A model generated the notes under the pieces. That model was given only the letters and a program-made list of their open reading frames with translations. It did not search any database and was not told where the DNA came from. Shown here one piece after another: positions 60,601-60,681 of a stretch of DNA of 64,000 nt (its first letter is position 1; every line of letters starts with the position of its first letter). Position numbers and translations under genes: made by a program. This stretch comes from Vanessa cardui (lineage: Eukaryota; Arthropoda; Insecta; Lepidoptera; Nymphalidae): positions 3,709,001 to 3,773,000 of the forward strand of contig NC_061152.1 in the NCBI RefSeq assembly GCF_905220365.1, in the 5' to 3' direction.

Positions 60601-60681
60601 TCGTGGGACCTTTTCGGGGGATTCGTGCTGGCGATGGTGTTGCAAGCCCTATTAAACTGGATATTCTACCAAAAAGACTGA
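12190..60681 (+). CDS. OSBPL8: Oxysterol-binding protein-related protein 5/8-like, whole gene (20 coding exons)
   Basis: ORP5/8 proteins sit in the ER membrane and, at ER-plasma membrane contacts, exchange phosphatidylserine for PI4P (family knowledge). Joined exons: 12190-12309, 14600-14663, 17740-17846, 19255-19428, 20237-20323, 20887-21031, 22203-22323, 23631-23728, 45761-45915, 46577-46755, 47391-47571, 48548-48644, 49708-49847, 52602-52658, 53451-53576, 54725-54865, 56028-56148, 57255-57297, 58040-58204, 60441-60681. They total 2562 nt, or 853 residues plus stop; human ORP5/8 are slightly longer. Visible parts: Pro/Thr-rich N-terminus, a basic patch just before the PH domain, PH domain about 149-270, ORD about 370-735 with LGETF at 454-458 and EQVSHHPP at 476-483, coiled coil, and a tail anchor at about 831-849. 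The C-terminal anchor and the PH start separate it from other ORP classes. ORP5 and ORP8 are one gene in insects as far as I know, so the symbol is approximate. Alternative exons exist in intron 8. Confidence 0.96.
12395..12660 (-). repeat. LINE 3' tail fragment, intron 1
   Basis: GCTTCTACAAGCACTTTTGA, CCACCGGTTCGGAAAGTAGA and GGAAGACAACAGGTATTAAT blocks of the common LINE tail. Starts about 85 bp after the exon 1 donor. Confidence 0.7.
13010..13384 (-). mobile_element. LINE fragment, RTE-like C-terminus
   Basis: The minus strand reads MRMLRGMCGVTRMDRVRNEY, then IRGSLKVTPIAEKLCGRRLP and WYGRVMRRNE. This is the conserved tail after the reverse transcriptase of insect RTE-type LINEs. Truncated at the 5' side; lies in intron 1. 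Confidence 0.8.
13545..13826 (-). repeat. SINE-B, antisense, full copy, intron 1
   Basis: TATGGACGAGTATATGGGCC through AATGCGCCACCAACCTTGGG to ACGTATTGCACAAAGCCCTA. Confidence 0.75.
14040..14560 (+). mobile_element. LINE 3' fragment with ORF2 tail
   Basis: 14077-14379 reads GTRNKHKLVTPVTRLHRVSN, then CIRFYNRIPESVQNTS, the C-terminal end of a jockey-clade-like ORF2. It is followed by a tail with CTGAGTTTCTTTCGCCGGTT and CCGAACC blocks shared with 10065-10175 and 43680-43775. It ends about 45 bp before exon 2. Confidence 0.7.
14600..14663 (+). CDS. OSBPL8: ORP5/8 exon 2 (residues 41-62)
   Basis: Acceptor gattccag, then KQHQPLSVVLSATAPSTPPT and Tyr, then G|gtaagt, leaving phase 1. It continues the low-complexity Pro/Thr/Ser leader. 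The 64-nt length fits the phases on both sides. A LINE 3' fragment ends about 45 bp upstream of the acceptor. Confidence 0.85.
14771..15151. mobile_element. hAT-type nonautonomous element with 8-bp duplication
   Basis: 381 bp. Ends CAGTGCCGTAAATAGCC and, inverted, CAGTGGCGAAAATAGGGC. Perfect duplication TACAGTAG at 14763-14770 and 15152-15159. Intron 2, about 100 bp after exon 2. Confidence 0.88.
15221..15280 (+). repeat. SINE-C head fragment
   Basis: GAGATGACCCAGTGGTTAGA, GCATCTTAACCGATGATTGC, then broken off. Confidence 0.65.
15400..15699. mobile_element. hAT MITE, CAATG family, copy 1
   Basis: 300 bp. Ends CAATGATATTCTAATAAACA and, inverted, CAATGATGTTGTAGTAAACA. Flanked by perfect 8-bp duplications CCTATAGC (15392-15399 and 15700-15707). 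Interior has GCCGCGCCGGGGACCGTTTA and ATTACTACCTAATTATG. Confidence 0.9.
15838..16085 (+). repeat. SINE-C, intron 2
   Basis: GAGATGGCCCAGTGGTTAGA (A box), a central deletion around the B box, then GAAACCTGCATGTGTCTAAT and GTGGGAAATTTACAGGCTGT. Confidence 0.7.
16108..16490 (+). mobile_element. LINE 3' fragment with ORF2 tail
   Basis: 16113-16316 reads GNGIRIYNKVPENIINLPFS and NFKKIIKTKLINKSCYSLKE, the last residues of an ORF2. The tail has TTTCTTGCCGTTTCTTC and ends in AATAAAAATGATTTGATTTG. The same 3' family recurs in both orientations across the window. Confidence 0.7.
16543..16840. mobile_element. hAT MITE, CAATG family, copy 2
   Basis: 298 bp, same ends and orientation as copy 1, 0.8 kb away. 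Flanks TACGGAAG / TACGGATG, an 8-bp duplication with one later change. Confidence 0.9.
17214..17287 (-). tRNA. tRNA-Asn (GTT)
   Basis: 74 nt on the minus strand, antisense in intron 2 of the ORP gene. Acceptor GCCTCCG/CGGGGGC, D arm GGCGCAATTGGCTAGCGC, anticodon arm TTCGGCTGTTAACCGAA with anticodon GTT, T arm GGTGGTTCGAGCCCACC, no intron. A T-run terminator follows on its 3' side. Near-identical to the copy at 51631, including short flanks. Confidence 0.97.
17378..17640 (-). repeat. Helitron-like fragment
   Basis: Antisense of a family whose 3' end is GTGCGAAGCCGGGGCGG..GCTAGT. Here CTAGCAAACCGCCCCGGCTT starts the copy and ATAAAGACAGAGAAAGCGAC closes it. The hairpin plus CTAGT end suggests a Helitron. 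Confidence 0.5.
17740..17846 (+). CDS. OSBPL8: ORP5/8 exon 3 (residues 62-97)
   Basis: Acceptor atatttcag; the exon reads GEPTLTPPPRSPGAPLATPA and on to TSSDK, then AAG|gtacat in phase 0. GC-rich and Pro-rich, in contrast to the surrounding AT-rich intron. No domain. Confidence 0.85.
18441..18512 (-). tRNA. tRNA-Cys (GCA)
   Basis: 72 nt on the minus strand in intron 3. Acceptor GGGGATA pairs with TGTCCCC, discriminator U as expected for Cys, anticodon loop CTGCAGA (GCA), T arm CCCCGGTTCAAACCCGGG. A T4 run follows about 10 nt past the 3' end. No intron. Confidence 0.97.
18945..19233 (-). repeat. SINE-C abutting the exon 4 acceptor
   Basis: CAGCCTGTACATTTCCCACT to CCACTGGGCCGTCTCAGCTT, full-length antisense. 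Only about 20 bp separate it from exon 4. Confidence 0.8.
19255..19428 (+). CDS. OSBPL8: ORP5/8 exon 4 (residues 98-155; basic patch and start of PH domain)
   Basis: Reads KESYKAQRQHYRKEKKRAAS, a strongly basic helix-like stretch. It continues to EDPSVVVLSDWLK, which is the start of the ORP5/8 PH domain. Ends AAG|gtaggc in phase 0. In ORP5/8 this basic segment before the PH domain helps plasma-membrane phosphoinositide binding (family knowledge). The acceptor (ttgttgttccag) lies only about 20 bp after an antisense SINE-C copy. Confidence 0.95.
19480..19595 (-). repeat. SINE-A, head missing
   Basis: Antisense body ACATCACATACATCACTCTG to AACGACGGCACCACAAATAC; the tRNA-like head is gone. Confidence 0.7.
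19615..19780 (+). repeat. LINE 3' tail fragment, intron 4
   Basis: AACTCAGTAGGAGTTTCTTG, then CCGAATCGGTAGTAGCGTCA and an AATAAAGTGTTATTG end. Follows a 5'-truncated antisense SINE-A. Confidence 0.65.
20237..20323 (+). CDS. OSBPL8: ORP5/8 exon 5 (residues 156-184; PH domain)
   Basis: VRGSLKSWTKLWCVLKPGLL and on to YKSPKAK, a typical PH beta1-beta3 region with the Lys/Trp pattern. Acceptor ctccag, donor AAA|gtgagt, phase 0 at both ends. Confidence 0.96.
20887..21031 (+). CDS. OSBPL8: ORP5/8 exon 6 (PH domain, residues 185-233)
   Basis: RSHWVGTVLLTSCQVIERPS followed by KKDGFCFKLYHPLEQSIWAP. The ERPSKKDGFCFKL...HPLEQSIWA block is a hallmark of the ORP5/8 PH domain. Acceptor ttacag, exit G|gtgagg in phase 1. 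Confidence 0.97.
21130..21467 (+). mobile_element. TAGTACGACAC-family MITE, intron 6
   Basis: Start TATTACGGCACAACTCAGAT, end GTTGCATCGTACTATA. Full interior including CGCCACTCGACGCTATTCGT. Starts about 100 bp after exon 6. Confidence 0.85.
21496..21748 (+). repeat. SINE-B, intron 6
   Basis: GGACTTTGTACAAGCGTGTT head; the 3' part lacks the GGTGACCACTTACCATC block. Confidence 0.7.
21825..22105 (+). repeat. LINE 3' tail fragment, intron 6
   Basis: TATTCGATACAAGATTTTGT, TTCTTGCCGATTCTTGTCGG, CCGAACCGGTGGTAGCTTCA and an AATAAAGTATACTTTG end. It ends about 100 bp before exon 7. Confidence 0.7.
22203..22323 (+). CDS. OSBPL8: ORP5/8 exon 7 (end of PH domain, residues 233-273)
   Basis: Enters in phase 1 (G|GT). 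Reads HLIFRAPSQAAGHCWLDGLE and on to LALRCSNAMLR. The C-W-x-D-x-L-E-L-A helix is the final PH helix. Exits in phase 2 at CTCAG|gtatgc. An (AT)n microsatellite begins about 20 bp past the donor. Confidence 0.96.
22345..22402. repeat. (AT)n microsatellite
   Basis: Uninterrupted AT repeat of about 58 bp, 20 bp past the donor of exon 7. Confidence 0.95.
22412..22568 (-). repeat. SINE-B, antisense, 5'-truncated, intron 7
   Basis: GGCGGACGAGCATATGGGCC to TTGTGCCTGTAGTTATACTG, directly after the (AT)n run. Confidence 0.75.
22628..22834 (-). repeat. SINE-A, antisense
   Basis: Complete head: GTGTACACACTACTCGACCA and CAGAGGTCGTC; the B box is damaged. Confidence 0.75.
22848..23092 (+). repeat. Helitron-like fragment, intron 7
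   Basis: AGTCGCTTACCGCTGTCTGT, ACGCAACGGATTTTGATGCG, GATGTCGTAAATAAACAAAT. Confidence 0.5.
23150..23260 (+). repeat. SINE-B remnant, interrupted by a hAT MITE
   Basis: AAAGTTGGTGGCGTATCGGT and TTACCACTTACCATCAGATG; text continues after the MITE at 23567. Confidence 0.6.
23261..23558. mobile_element. hAT MITE, CAATG family, copy 3 (inverted)
   Basis: 298 bp with the interior in reverse orientation to copies 1 and 2. Perfect 8-bp duplication GTCCATCC. Inserted in a decayed SINE-B tail, 73 bp upstream of the start of exon 8. Confidence 0.9.
23631..23728 (+). CDS. OSBPL8: ORP5/8 exon 8 (linker, residues 273-306)
   Basis: CSRSKPEQAVEDAPASQTNI followed by SHEELEKHFNEH. SHEEL-type acidic text is found in the ORP5/8 linker after the PH domain. 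Enters in phase 2, exits in phase 1 at CATG|gtcagt. The following intron is 22 kb and holds three candidate alternative exons. Confidence 0.9.
23878..24145 (+). mobile_element. TAGTACGACAC-family MITE, intron 8
   Basis: Both ends intact (TATAGTACGACACAACTTAG and its inverse); interior shortened by about 60 bp compared with 21130-21467. Confidence 0.85.
24184..24441 (+). mobile_element. Tc1/mariner-type MITE, CAGTCGGGGTAAG family
   Basis: Ends CAGTCGGGGTAAGAAAAGG and inverse CAGTCAGAGTAAAAAAACC, flanked by TA. Interior CTTAAGATCTATTTTCGTGC and TTAGTTCCAAAAGGTACTAA shared with 2257-2452. Confidence 0.8.
25070..25703. mobile_element. MITE, ATGTCACCGTA family, split by a SINE
   Basis: Ends ATGTCACCGTAA and inverse TTACGGTGACAT; inner arms GTCGAAATATTGTGAACC and GGTTCACAATATTTCGAC are also inverted. 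A SINE-B copy (25161-25440) sits between them. The element ends about 290 bp before the 25992 cassette exon. Confidence 0.7.
25161..25440 (+). repeat. SINE-B inside the ATGTCACCGTA MITE
   Basis: GGTGGTAGGGCTTTGTGCAA to GCCCATATGCTCGTCCGTCA, followed by an A-rich tail. Confidence 0.75.
25992..26487 (+). CDS. Candidate alternative cassette exon 8a of the ORP5/8 gene
   Basis: An open frame of more than 500 nt with coding-like codon use inside intron 8. A good acceptor (pyrimidine-rich, ttttatcag) at 25991 opens it in phase 1, exactly as exon 8 leaves. It runs VSDYSPKSFRSEFKAYHSKD and ends SSSSDDVVPF at AG|gtgatg (phase 2), just before an in-frame TGA. Very Ser/Lys/Glu-rich, with many potential phosphorylation sites and no known domain. 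The frame stays open upstream to 25916, but there only with a non-ATG start, so an internal exon is the better reading. The first in-frame ATG is at 26183. I do not recognise the protein sequence. It pairs in phase with the exon at 27598. Confidence 0.7.
26572..26800 (-). repeat. SINE-C, just after the first cassette exon
   Basis: CACATGCAGGTTTCCTCACG to CACTGGGCCATCTAGGCTC; its 3' part is missing. Confidence 0.7.
26988..27256 (+). repeat. SINE-B between the two cassette exons
   Basis: GGTGGTAGGGCTTTGTTCAA to GGCCCATTTGCTCGTCTGCC. Confidence 0.75.
27598..27743 (+). CDS. Candidate alternative cassette exon 8b of the ORP5/8 gene
   Basis: Short exon. Acceptor cttttttatag enters in phase 2, matching the exit of 25992-26487. 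It reads NSTPYNQKYSLINYDNLPSN and continues through SQTDRRDDRYSAQ to KIVRS. Exit at AGCG|gtgagg is phase 1, the phase required by exon 9. Reading on meets a stop a few codons later, so the donor is needed. Polar and probably disordered. The two cassette exons add 642 nt (214 codons) between the PH domain and the ORD, giving a 1067-residue form. An alternative donor, GAG|gtgtct, would break phase. Confidence 0.65.
27835..28000. repeat. Diverged repeat with CCAAT boxes, shared with 63185-63330
   Basis: GCTCTGATTG, CATTGGTTAA and TCGACCAATGAGGTGCGAGT recur in order at 63200-63315 (GCTCTGATTGG, CATTGGCTAA, TCGACCAATCAGGTGCGACT). Confidence 0.5.
28459..28745 (+). repeat. SINE-B, full copy
   Basis: TTGGTGATAGGGCTTTGTGC to GCCCATATGCTCGTCCGCCA with an AAAAAAA tail. 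Confidence 0.75.
28750..30190. other. Intron 8 DNA without recognised exons
   Basis: Contains a GATGACGTCAGTTCAGC/GATGACGTAGC pair near 28940-28970, the CA microsatellite and a scrap of the Helitron-like family at 29285-29350. No splice-bounded open frame was found. Confidence 0.4.
29379..29452. repeat. (AC)n microsatellite
   Basis: About 70 bp of CA repeat with small interruptions (CACTCTCAC), intron 8. Confidence 0.95.
30195..30325. repeat. Short tandem duplication
   Basis: Two copies of AAAAAGTTYGTGTTGA..ACCTTTGCCAAAGTTTT about 65 bp apart, separated by A-runs. Confidence 0.7.
30660..31025 (-). repeat. LINE 3' tail, one of the longest copies
   Basis: Complete tail from the AAAATATACTTTATTCAAGT end through CTACCACCGGTTCGGAATGT to TCGGCATGGTTAAAAATGTC and TGGTATCTTATTATAGAAG. 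A good reference copy for the family in this window. Confidence 0.75.
31235..31500 (+). repeat. Helitron-like fragment, intron 8
   Basis: CACTACACAGTATAAAACAA to AGTATATTTAGTATCGGCAT. Confidence 0.5.
31572..31748 (+). repeat. SINE-B, 5'-truncated
   Basis: Begins at AGTGCAAATACAGACACAAG and runs to the A-rich tail. Confidence 0.7.
32375..32595 (+). repeat. SINE-A
   Basis: Head GAACTCCGTAGTCGAGTAAC, B box GGTTCGATTCCCAGCCGAGT, full body and tail. Confidence 0.8.
32968..33189 (-). repeat. SINE-A, antisense
   Basis: Full copy, ending CACTCGACCACGGAGGTCGT. Lies 370 bp from an opposite-facing copy (32375), giving a long imperfect inverted repeat. Confidence 0.8.
33245..33475 (-). repeat. LINE 3' tail fragment with ORF2 end
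   Basis: The minus strand reads LTLPIDKFKSFVQNILINKT, then YNSIQNFINDRKNVELI, the degenerate end of ORF2. Lacks the 3'-most tail. Confidence 0.65.
33598..33825 (+). repeat. SINE-A
   Basis: Head CGACCTCTGTGGTCGAGTCG, B box with TTTGATT; the third copy within 1.5 kb. Confidence 0.8.
34205..34480 (+). repeat. Helitron-like fragment, intron 8
   Basis: TTGCACAGTATAAAACAAAG to TTGCGAAGTCGGGTCGGGTG, a nearly complete 3' end. Confidence 0.5.
35812..36060 (-). repeat. SINE-C, head truncated
   Basis: GTAACAGCCTGGTAAATTTC to GATGCTTGCCTGGGTTTGAA; the copy ends in the B box. Confidence 0.7.
36410..36580 (+). repeat. LINE 3' tail fragment, intron 8
   Basis: AAAGAGTAACTACTGAATTT, then GACGATTCAAAAGTGCTTGT and AATAAAGTATATTTTG. 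Diverged. Confidence 0.6.
36789..37123 (+). mobile_element. TAGTACGACAC-family MITE, intron 8
   Basis: Full-length copy with TATAGTACGACACGACTTAG start and GTTGTGTCGTACTATA end. Confidence 0.85.
37294..37426. repeat. Short palindromic MITE with 33-bp arms
   Basis: Arms 37294-37326 and 37394-37426 are inverse complements with one mismatch (AAATAAAACTAGTTTAAACG start). The 67-nt centre is unique in the window. Confidence 0.8.
37802..38096. mobile_element. MITE, ATGTCACCGTA family
   Basis: 295 bp, ends ATGTCACCGTATGATTACAA and its near inverse; the interior repeats CAATCTATTTCGTCAGATTG in inverted form. Confidence 0.75.
38113..38352 (+). repeat. SINE-B
   Basis: ACTGCGGCTTTGTGTAAGCC to CGCCAACCTATATCATG; the centre is shortened. 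About 350 bp upstream of the alternative first exon. Confidence 0.7.
38370..38542 (+). repeat. Second Helitron-like family fragment
   Basis: AAAGTCACTCTGTCTGTCTG, then GAACCGAATTTGATTAAATT, ending GAGCGAAGCCGCGAGCGACT and ACTAGT. Related pieces lie at 20340-20540 (antisense) and 56790-56960. The alternative first exon begins downstream of it. Confidence 0.5.
38700..38922 (+). CDS. Candidate alternative first coding exon of the ORP5/8 gene (form without PH domain)
   Basis: ATG at 38700 in intron 8 opens MDQETMMMSKVKEKNRRRSS, then IFSLLKRQKKLSRQFSEPTK, and ends SASDLSHYE at GAAG|gttggt in phase 1, which fits exon 9. The peptide is basic and Ser-rich (R-R-R-S-S and R-Q-F-S-E-P are kinase/14-3-3-like). 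The preceding about 150 bp looks like a 5' leader and lies just after a Helitron-like end. Spliced to exon 9 it would give a 622-residue protein with the ORD and tail anchor but no PH domain. The frame closes at 38979-38981 if unspliced. The donor (gttggt) is weaker than consensus. Confidence 0.65.
39514..39665. mobile_element. MITE, AATAGGCTATTTGAC family, left part only
   Basis: Left end plus ATGGCGCTGCAATGCGGTCG and GTGACGTCACTT, then divergence. Confidence 0.65.
39862..40110 (+). repeat. SINE-C
   Basis: GCAGCTTGGTTAGAACTCGT head (diverged), GCGGGTTCAATCCCAGGCAA B box, ACCTGCATGTGTCAAATTTC body, GTTGTTGTTT tail. Confidence 0.7.
40572..40700 (-). repeat. SINE-C, head part
   Basis: CCTTTACCGCTGAGAACGAT to CGCTGGGTCGTCTCAACTC. 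Confidence 0.65.
40793..41103 (+). repeat. SINE-B with long A-rich tail
   Basis: Well-conserved copy, GGTGGTAGGGCTTTGTGCAA to CGTCCGCCAACCTATAACAT, with about 40 bp of A-rich tail, so probably recent. Confidence 0.8.
41372..41484. repeat. Two overlapping palindromes sharing TGGCCTAGGCCA
   Basis: Palindrome 1: arms 41372-41403 and 41413-41444 (32 nt, perfect). Palindrome 2: arms 41428-41453 and 41459-41484 (26 nt, perfect). The 12-bp self-palindrome TGGCCTAGGCCA occurs three times (41372, 41433, 41468), the middle copy serving both hairpins. Confidence 0.9.
41545..41995. mobile_element. MITE, AATAGGCTATTTGAC family
   Basis: 451 bp, same structure as 44612-45061; its CRE has one change (TGACTTCA). 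Confidence 0.8.
42530..42960 (+). repeat. Partial copy of hAT-element interior plus adjoining repeat
   Basis: AACTCAAAAATGGTTCACTT, TGGATTATGCATATGGGGGT and CACCCCTATCACCTCCTAAC match 8915-9035. The following 42820-42960 part resembles 12770-12900 in intron 1. Confidence 0.6.
43146..43355 (+). repeat. SINE-A with deleted B box
   Basis: GATTTCCGTGGTCGAGTTGT head; the part between CACTC and GGCCGAGTCG has lost the B box. Body intact. Confidence 0.75.
43953..44272 (+). mobile_element. TAGTACGACAC-family MITE, intron 8
   Basis: Nearly full-length; the right end is shortened (CTAAGCCGTACTAT). Confidence 0.8.
44612..45061. mobile_element. MITE, AATAGGCTATTTGAC family
   Basis: 450 bp, ends AATAGGCTATTTGAC and inverse GTCAAATAGCCTATT. 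Carries TCGGTGACGTCACTTTG (CRE-like) and GCCCGGCCAATCAGGAGCG (CCAAT-like). Confidence 0.8.
45236..45548 (-). repeat. SINE-C, full copy
   Basis: AACAGCAACAACAAAACAGC tail, CACATGCAGGTTTCCTCACG, CGCAATCATCGGTTAAGATG and CCACTGGGCCATCTCGACTC. About 200 bp before exon 9. Confidence 0.8.
45761..45915 (+). CDS. OSBPL8: ORP5/8 exon 9 (acidic linker, residues 306-357)
   Basis: Enters in phase 1. Reads ELAGAASDTDSEGSRPGMQD, then on to KKEDIIARIESFYVEDPDIE and IGV|gtgtgt. Acidic linker ahead of the ORD. Two in-frame acceptors 9 nt apart (cttccaacag at 45760, aattagcag at 45769) are both usable; I took the upstream one for its better pyrimidine tract. Confidence 0.88.
46205..46330 (-). repeat. SINE-B fragment, intron 9
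   Basis: GCGCATAGGCCACTCGATGG, GTGGTCACCATTACCCATAG and CAACAACCTTGGGAACTCAA. Confidence 0.65.
46327..46535 (-). repeat. LINE 3' tail fragment, intron 9
   Basis: AAATAAACTTTATTCAAGTA, GGCCTTTACAAGCACTTTTG and CCTGCTTGGAAGTCAACAGG. Ends about 40 bp before exon 10 and is fused to a SINE-B scrap. Confidence 0.65.
46577..46755 (+). CDS. OSBPL8: ORP5/8 exon 10 (start of the ORD, residues 358-417)
   Basis: AGELVEEVAEENKSLLWFLL, then KQVRPGMDLSKVVLPTFILE, then PRSFLDKLSDNYYHADLLAQ. This is the lid and first strands of an OSBP-related domain and is nearly collinear with vertebrate ORP5/8. Acceptor tatttccag, exit GCGCA|gtaagt in phase 2. A decayed SINE-B piece lies about 20 bp upstream of the acceptor. 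Confidence 0.97.
46773..46988 (-). repeat. SINE-A, antisense, intron 10
   Basis: Starts about 17 bp after the exon 10 donor: GGGCAACATCACATACATTA to CGACCACAGAGGTCGTC. Confidence 0.8.
47391..47571 (+). CDS. OSBPL8: ORP5/8 exon 11 (ORD core, residues 417-477)
   Basis: LRWYLSGLYRKPKGLKKPYN followed by PVLGETFRC, the family signature (LGETF at 454-458) that lines the lipid tunnel; its Lys residues contact the PI4P head group in related ORDs. The exon ends YYVAEQ|gtaaat in phase 0, so the EQVSHHPP fingerprint is split across the next intron. Confidence 0.98.
47925..48048 (-). repeat. SINE-C, head part
   Basis: GATGAATTATATAGATTAAG to AGCCACTGGACCATCTCGCC, intron 11. Confidence 0.65.
48222..48515 (-). 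repeat. SINE-C abutting the exon 12 acceptor
   Basis: GTAACAGCCCGTAAATTACC to CCACTGGGCCATCTCATCAG, full-length antisense, 33 bp before exon 12. Confidence 0.8.
48548..48644 (+). CDS. OSBPL8: ORP5/8 exon 12 (ORD fingerprint VSHHPP, residues 478-510)
   Basis: VSHHPPVSAFYISNRKEGFV and on to EGSLLARSKFYG. The two His residues (480-481) are the PI4P phosphate ligands of the family. Acceptor ttttctag, exit G|gtgagt in phase 1. An antisense SINE-C copy ends about 33 bp before the acceptor. Confidence 0.98.
49095..49315 (-). repeat. SINE-B fragment, intron 12
   Basis: GGTAATTGGCTACCATCCAC, AGCTAAGATGTTACGTCCCT and ACGAAGCCTTACCACCA. Confidence 0.6.
49372..49642 (+). repeat. Helitron-like fragment, intron 12
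   Basis: TATGTATGCTTAGATCTTTG to CGAAGCCGGGCAGATAACTA; ends about 65 bp before exon 13. Confidence 0.5.
49708..49847 (+). CDS. OSBPL8: ORP5/8 exon 13 (ORD, residues 510-556)
   Basis: NSTSAILEGCARIHLLNWGE, then TYITTAPYAHCKGIVIGTLS, then MELGGK. The donor AAG|gtcggt is weak, but splicing here joins cleanly to exon 14 (IHIICQETGY), as in homologs. If not spliced, the frame continues 45 codons to TAA at 49983. Confidence 0.95.
50845..51420 (+). repeat. Helitron-like fragment split by a hAT-type element
   Basis: GATGTCGTAAATTAACAAAT before the insertion; AGTATCAGTATTGCACCCGT and GCGAAGCCGGGCTGACCGCT after it, then CTAGTT. Confidence 0.55.
51022..51318. mobile_element. hAT-type nonautonomous element with 8-bp duplication
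   Basis: 297 bp. Ends CAGGGCCGTATTTAGGGG and, inverted, CAGAGTCGGATTTAAAGG. Perfect duplication AGTATTAG at 51014-51021 and 51319-51326. Inserted in a Helitron-like copy. Confidence 0.88.
51631..51704 (+). tRNA. tRNA-Asn (GTT), second copy
   Basis: Same 74-nt sequence as the minus-strand gene at 17214, here in sense in intron 13. The 5' flank GCTCTATTTCGCGTAACC and the 3' GGCAAAC..TTTTGTTATTTT flank are also shared, so the copied unit is larger than the tRNA. Confidence 0.97.
52221..52460. mobile_element. hAT-type nonautonomous element in TATATATA target
   Basis: 240 bp. Ends CAGTTTCGTAGCTAGGTG and, inverted, CAGTGGCGTAGCTATCGTAG. Flanked by TATATATA on both sides, an 8-bp duplication though low complexity. 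Lies about 140 bp before exon 14. Confidence 0.75.
52602..52658 (+). CDS. OSBPL8: ORP5/8 exon 14 (ORD, residues 557-575)
   Basis: 57-nt exon, IHIICQETGYQADVEFKLR, phase 0 at both ends. Acceptor taatttcag, donor AGG|gtgagt. The C-Q-x-T-G-Y and E-F-K-L-x blocks are typical of ORP5/8. Confidence 0.96.
53451..53576 (+). CDS. OSBPL8: ORP5/8 exon 15 (ORD, residues 576-617)
   Basis: SFLGGADQTNAISGRIKRGK, then DTIATVEGYWDGKIDIKDKK, then TG|gtatgt. The N-x-I-S-G-x-I and L/V-E-G-x-W-D strands are characteristic of the ORD. Acceptor ttgtttccag. Confidence 0.97.
53660..53897 (+). repeat. Helitron-like fragment, intron 15
   Basis: TTACACAGTATAAAACAAAG to AGTATATTTAGTATCAGCAT; begins about 85 bp after exon 15. 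Confidence 0.5.
53898..53985 (+). repeat. LINE 3' tail scrap, intron 15
   Basis: GACGATTCAAAAGTGCTTGT and CGAATAAAGTATATTTTG, directly after a Helitron-like copy. Confidence 0.55.
54040..54325 (+). repeat. SINE-C, intron 15
   Basis: GAGATGGCCCAGTGGTTAGA, GTGCATCTTAACCGATGATT, GAGGAAACCTGCATGTGTCT, GTGGGAAATTTACAGGC. Confidence 0.8.
54563..54690 (+). repeat. SINE-C 3' part abutting the exon 16 acceptor
   Basis: GAAGGGAAACATCGTGAGGA, AGCCCAGCAGTGGGAATTTA and a GTTGTTGTTGTT tail; exon 16 begins about 35 bp on. Confidence 0.75.
54725..54865 (+). CDS. OSBPL8: ORP5/8 exon 16 (C-terminal ORD, residues 618-664)
   Basis: EETNLLDVAILKEQRLPRFL, then VKLDRQQEWESQRLWIKVSE and AIHNEDQ|gtgaat. The R-L-x-R...E-S-x-x-L-W part matches the family well. 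The stretch just before it, where many ORDs have a W-x-P-T-like segment, is poorly conserved here. A sense SINE-C 3' part ends about 35 bp upstream of the acceptor. Confidence 0.93.
55196..55437 (-). repeat. SINE-B, intron 16
   Basis: AATGCGCCACCAACCTTGGG to CAGACGGGCTTGAACAAAGC, antisense. Confidence 0.7.
55515..55730 (+). repeat. SINE-A, intron 16
   Basis: CGACCTCCGTGGTCGAATAG head, CCCGGGTTCGATTCCCGGTC B box, full body. Confidence 0.8.
55784..55963 (+). mobile_element. TAGTACGACAC-family MITE, right end missing
   Basis: Only the left half is present, ending after CGACGCGTCGAATTGACG. About 65 bp before exon 17, so the acceptor region of exon 17 adjoins it. Confidence 0.8.
56028..56148 (+). 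CDS. OSBPL8: ORP5/8 exon 17 (C-terminal helix of ORD, residues 665-705)
   Basis: VVATEQKTIIEEAQRARARS, then LLAPWIPRLFHRDSRSNPPE. The T-x-x-Q-x-x-I-x-E-E-A-Q-R helix is shared by all ORP5/8. Acceptor tatcttacag, exit GAAG|gtatat in phase 1. Confidence 0.95.
56222..56590 (+). repeat. GAAGTCGG-family repeat interrupted by a hAT MITE
   Basis: TTGATTACGCAATTATTTTT, then the MITE within TAAAATAG, then TGTTTTGTTTGAAGTCGCTT. Confidence 0.7.
56319..56534. mobile_element. hAT MITE, CAATG family, copy 4 (internally deleted)
   Basis: 216 bp, internal deletion relative to the other copies. Perfect 8-bp duplication TAAAATAG (56311-56318, 56535-56542). Inserted in an older repeat whose uninterrupted form is seen near 1670-1690 and 1985-2000. 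Confidence 0.9.
57255..57297 (+). CDS. OSBPL8: ORP5/8 exon 18 (43-nt exon, residues 705-719)
   Basis: Small exon, GITDQGWKYNHSNT, entering in phase 1 and leaving in phase 2 at ACGAG|gtgata. It corresponds to the W-x-Y segment ahead of the PW-containing end of the ORD. Acceptor has a long T tract (ttctttttttcag). Confidence 0.92.
57395..57715 (-). repeat. LINE 3' tail, intron 18
   Basis: CTACCACCGGTTCGGAAAGT, AACCGGCAAGAAACTCAGTA, CCTGCTTGGAAGTCAACAGG and AACGGCAAAGTTAAAAATGT. Starts about 100 bp after exon 18. Confidence 0.7.
57788..58010 (+). repeat. SINE-A abutting the exon 19 acceptor
   Basis: GACCTCCGTGGTCGAGTGGG head, GGTTCGATTCCCGGCCGAGT B box. The tail runs to about 58010 and the acceptor AG is at 58039, so the branch-point region is at or in the SINE tail. 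Confidence 0.8.
58040..58204 (+). CDS. OSBPL8: ORP5/8 exon 19 (end of ORD and hinge, residues 719-774)
   Basis: SPWQPEELIEYEDDFIITSI, then KNVPMRGPPETRIRELAPRT, ending DDLARRSKTST at CCAC|gtaagt (phase 2). PW marks the end of the ORD; the rest is a charged hinge. Its last about 35 nt and the donor are copied repeatedly in the following intron. A SINE-A copy ends about 30 bp before the acceptor. Confidence 0.93.
58205..59470 (+). repeat. Degenerate tandem array that repeats the exon 19 end and its splice donor
   Basis: About seven diverged units of roughly 155-205 bp. Each contains a CGACGATCTGGCG-like block, a CCACGTAAGTTGGAAAT-like junction, a TCTAAT..AATAAGGATTAATTTCCATTGAACG block and often ATGTACATTCGAATG..AGGCGTAATT. 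Donor-like GTs fall at 58205 (the real one), 58399, 58606, 58774, 58948, 59104 and 59309. The first part of each unit matches the last about 35 coding bases of exon 19, so the unit spans the exon-intron border. Confidence 0.85.
59930..60130 (+). repeat. Helitron-like fragment, intron 19
   Basis: TTACACAGTATAAAACAAAG to GTTTCTAATGTGATGTCGCA. Confidence 0.5.
60163..60365 (+). repeat. SINE-C, intron 19
   Basis: CGTGCATCTTAACCGATGAT, GTGAGGAAACCTGCATGTGT, GAGAGCCTTTAGTCCAGCAT. Confidence 0.7.
60441..60681 (+). CDS. OSBPL8: ORP5/8 exon 20 (coiled coil, tail anchor, stop; residues 774-853)
   Basis: RTLKQTLYAIDTSLREHSIA, then LERLTKNVESLTESQRAA, a heptad-like amphipathic helix. It is followed by a short linker and the hydrophobic LFGGFVLAMVLQALLNWIF (831-849), then YQKD and TGA at 60679. 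This is a C-terminal tail anchor, as in ORP5/8, that holds the protein in the ER membrane. Acceptor taatttcag. Confidence 0.96.
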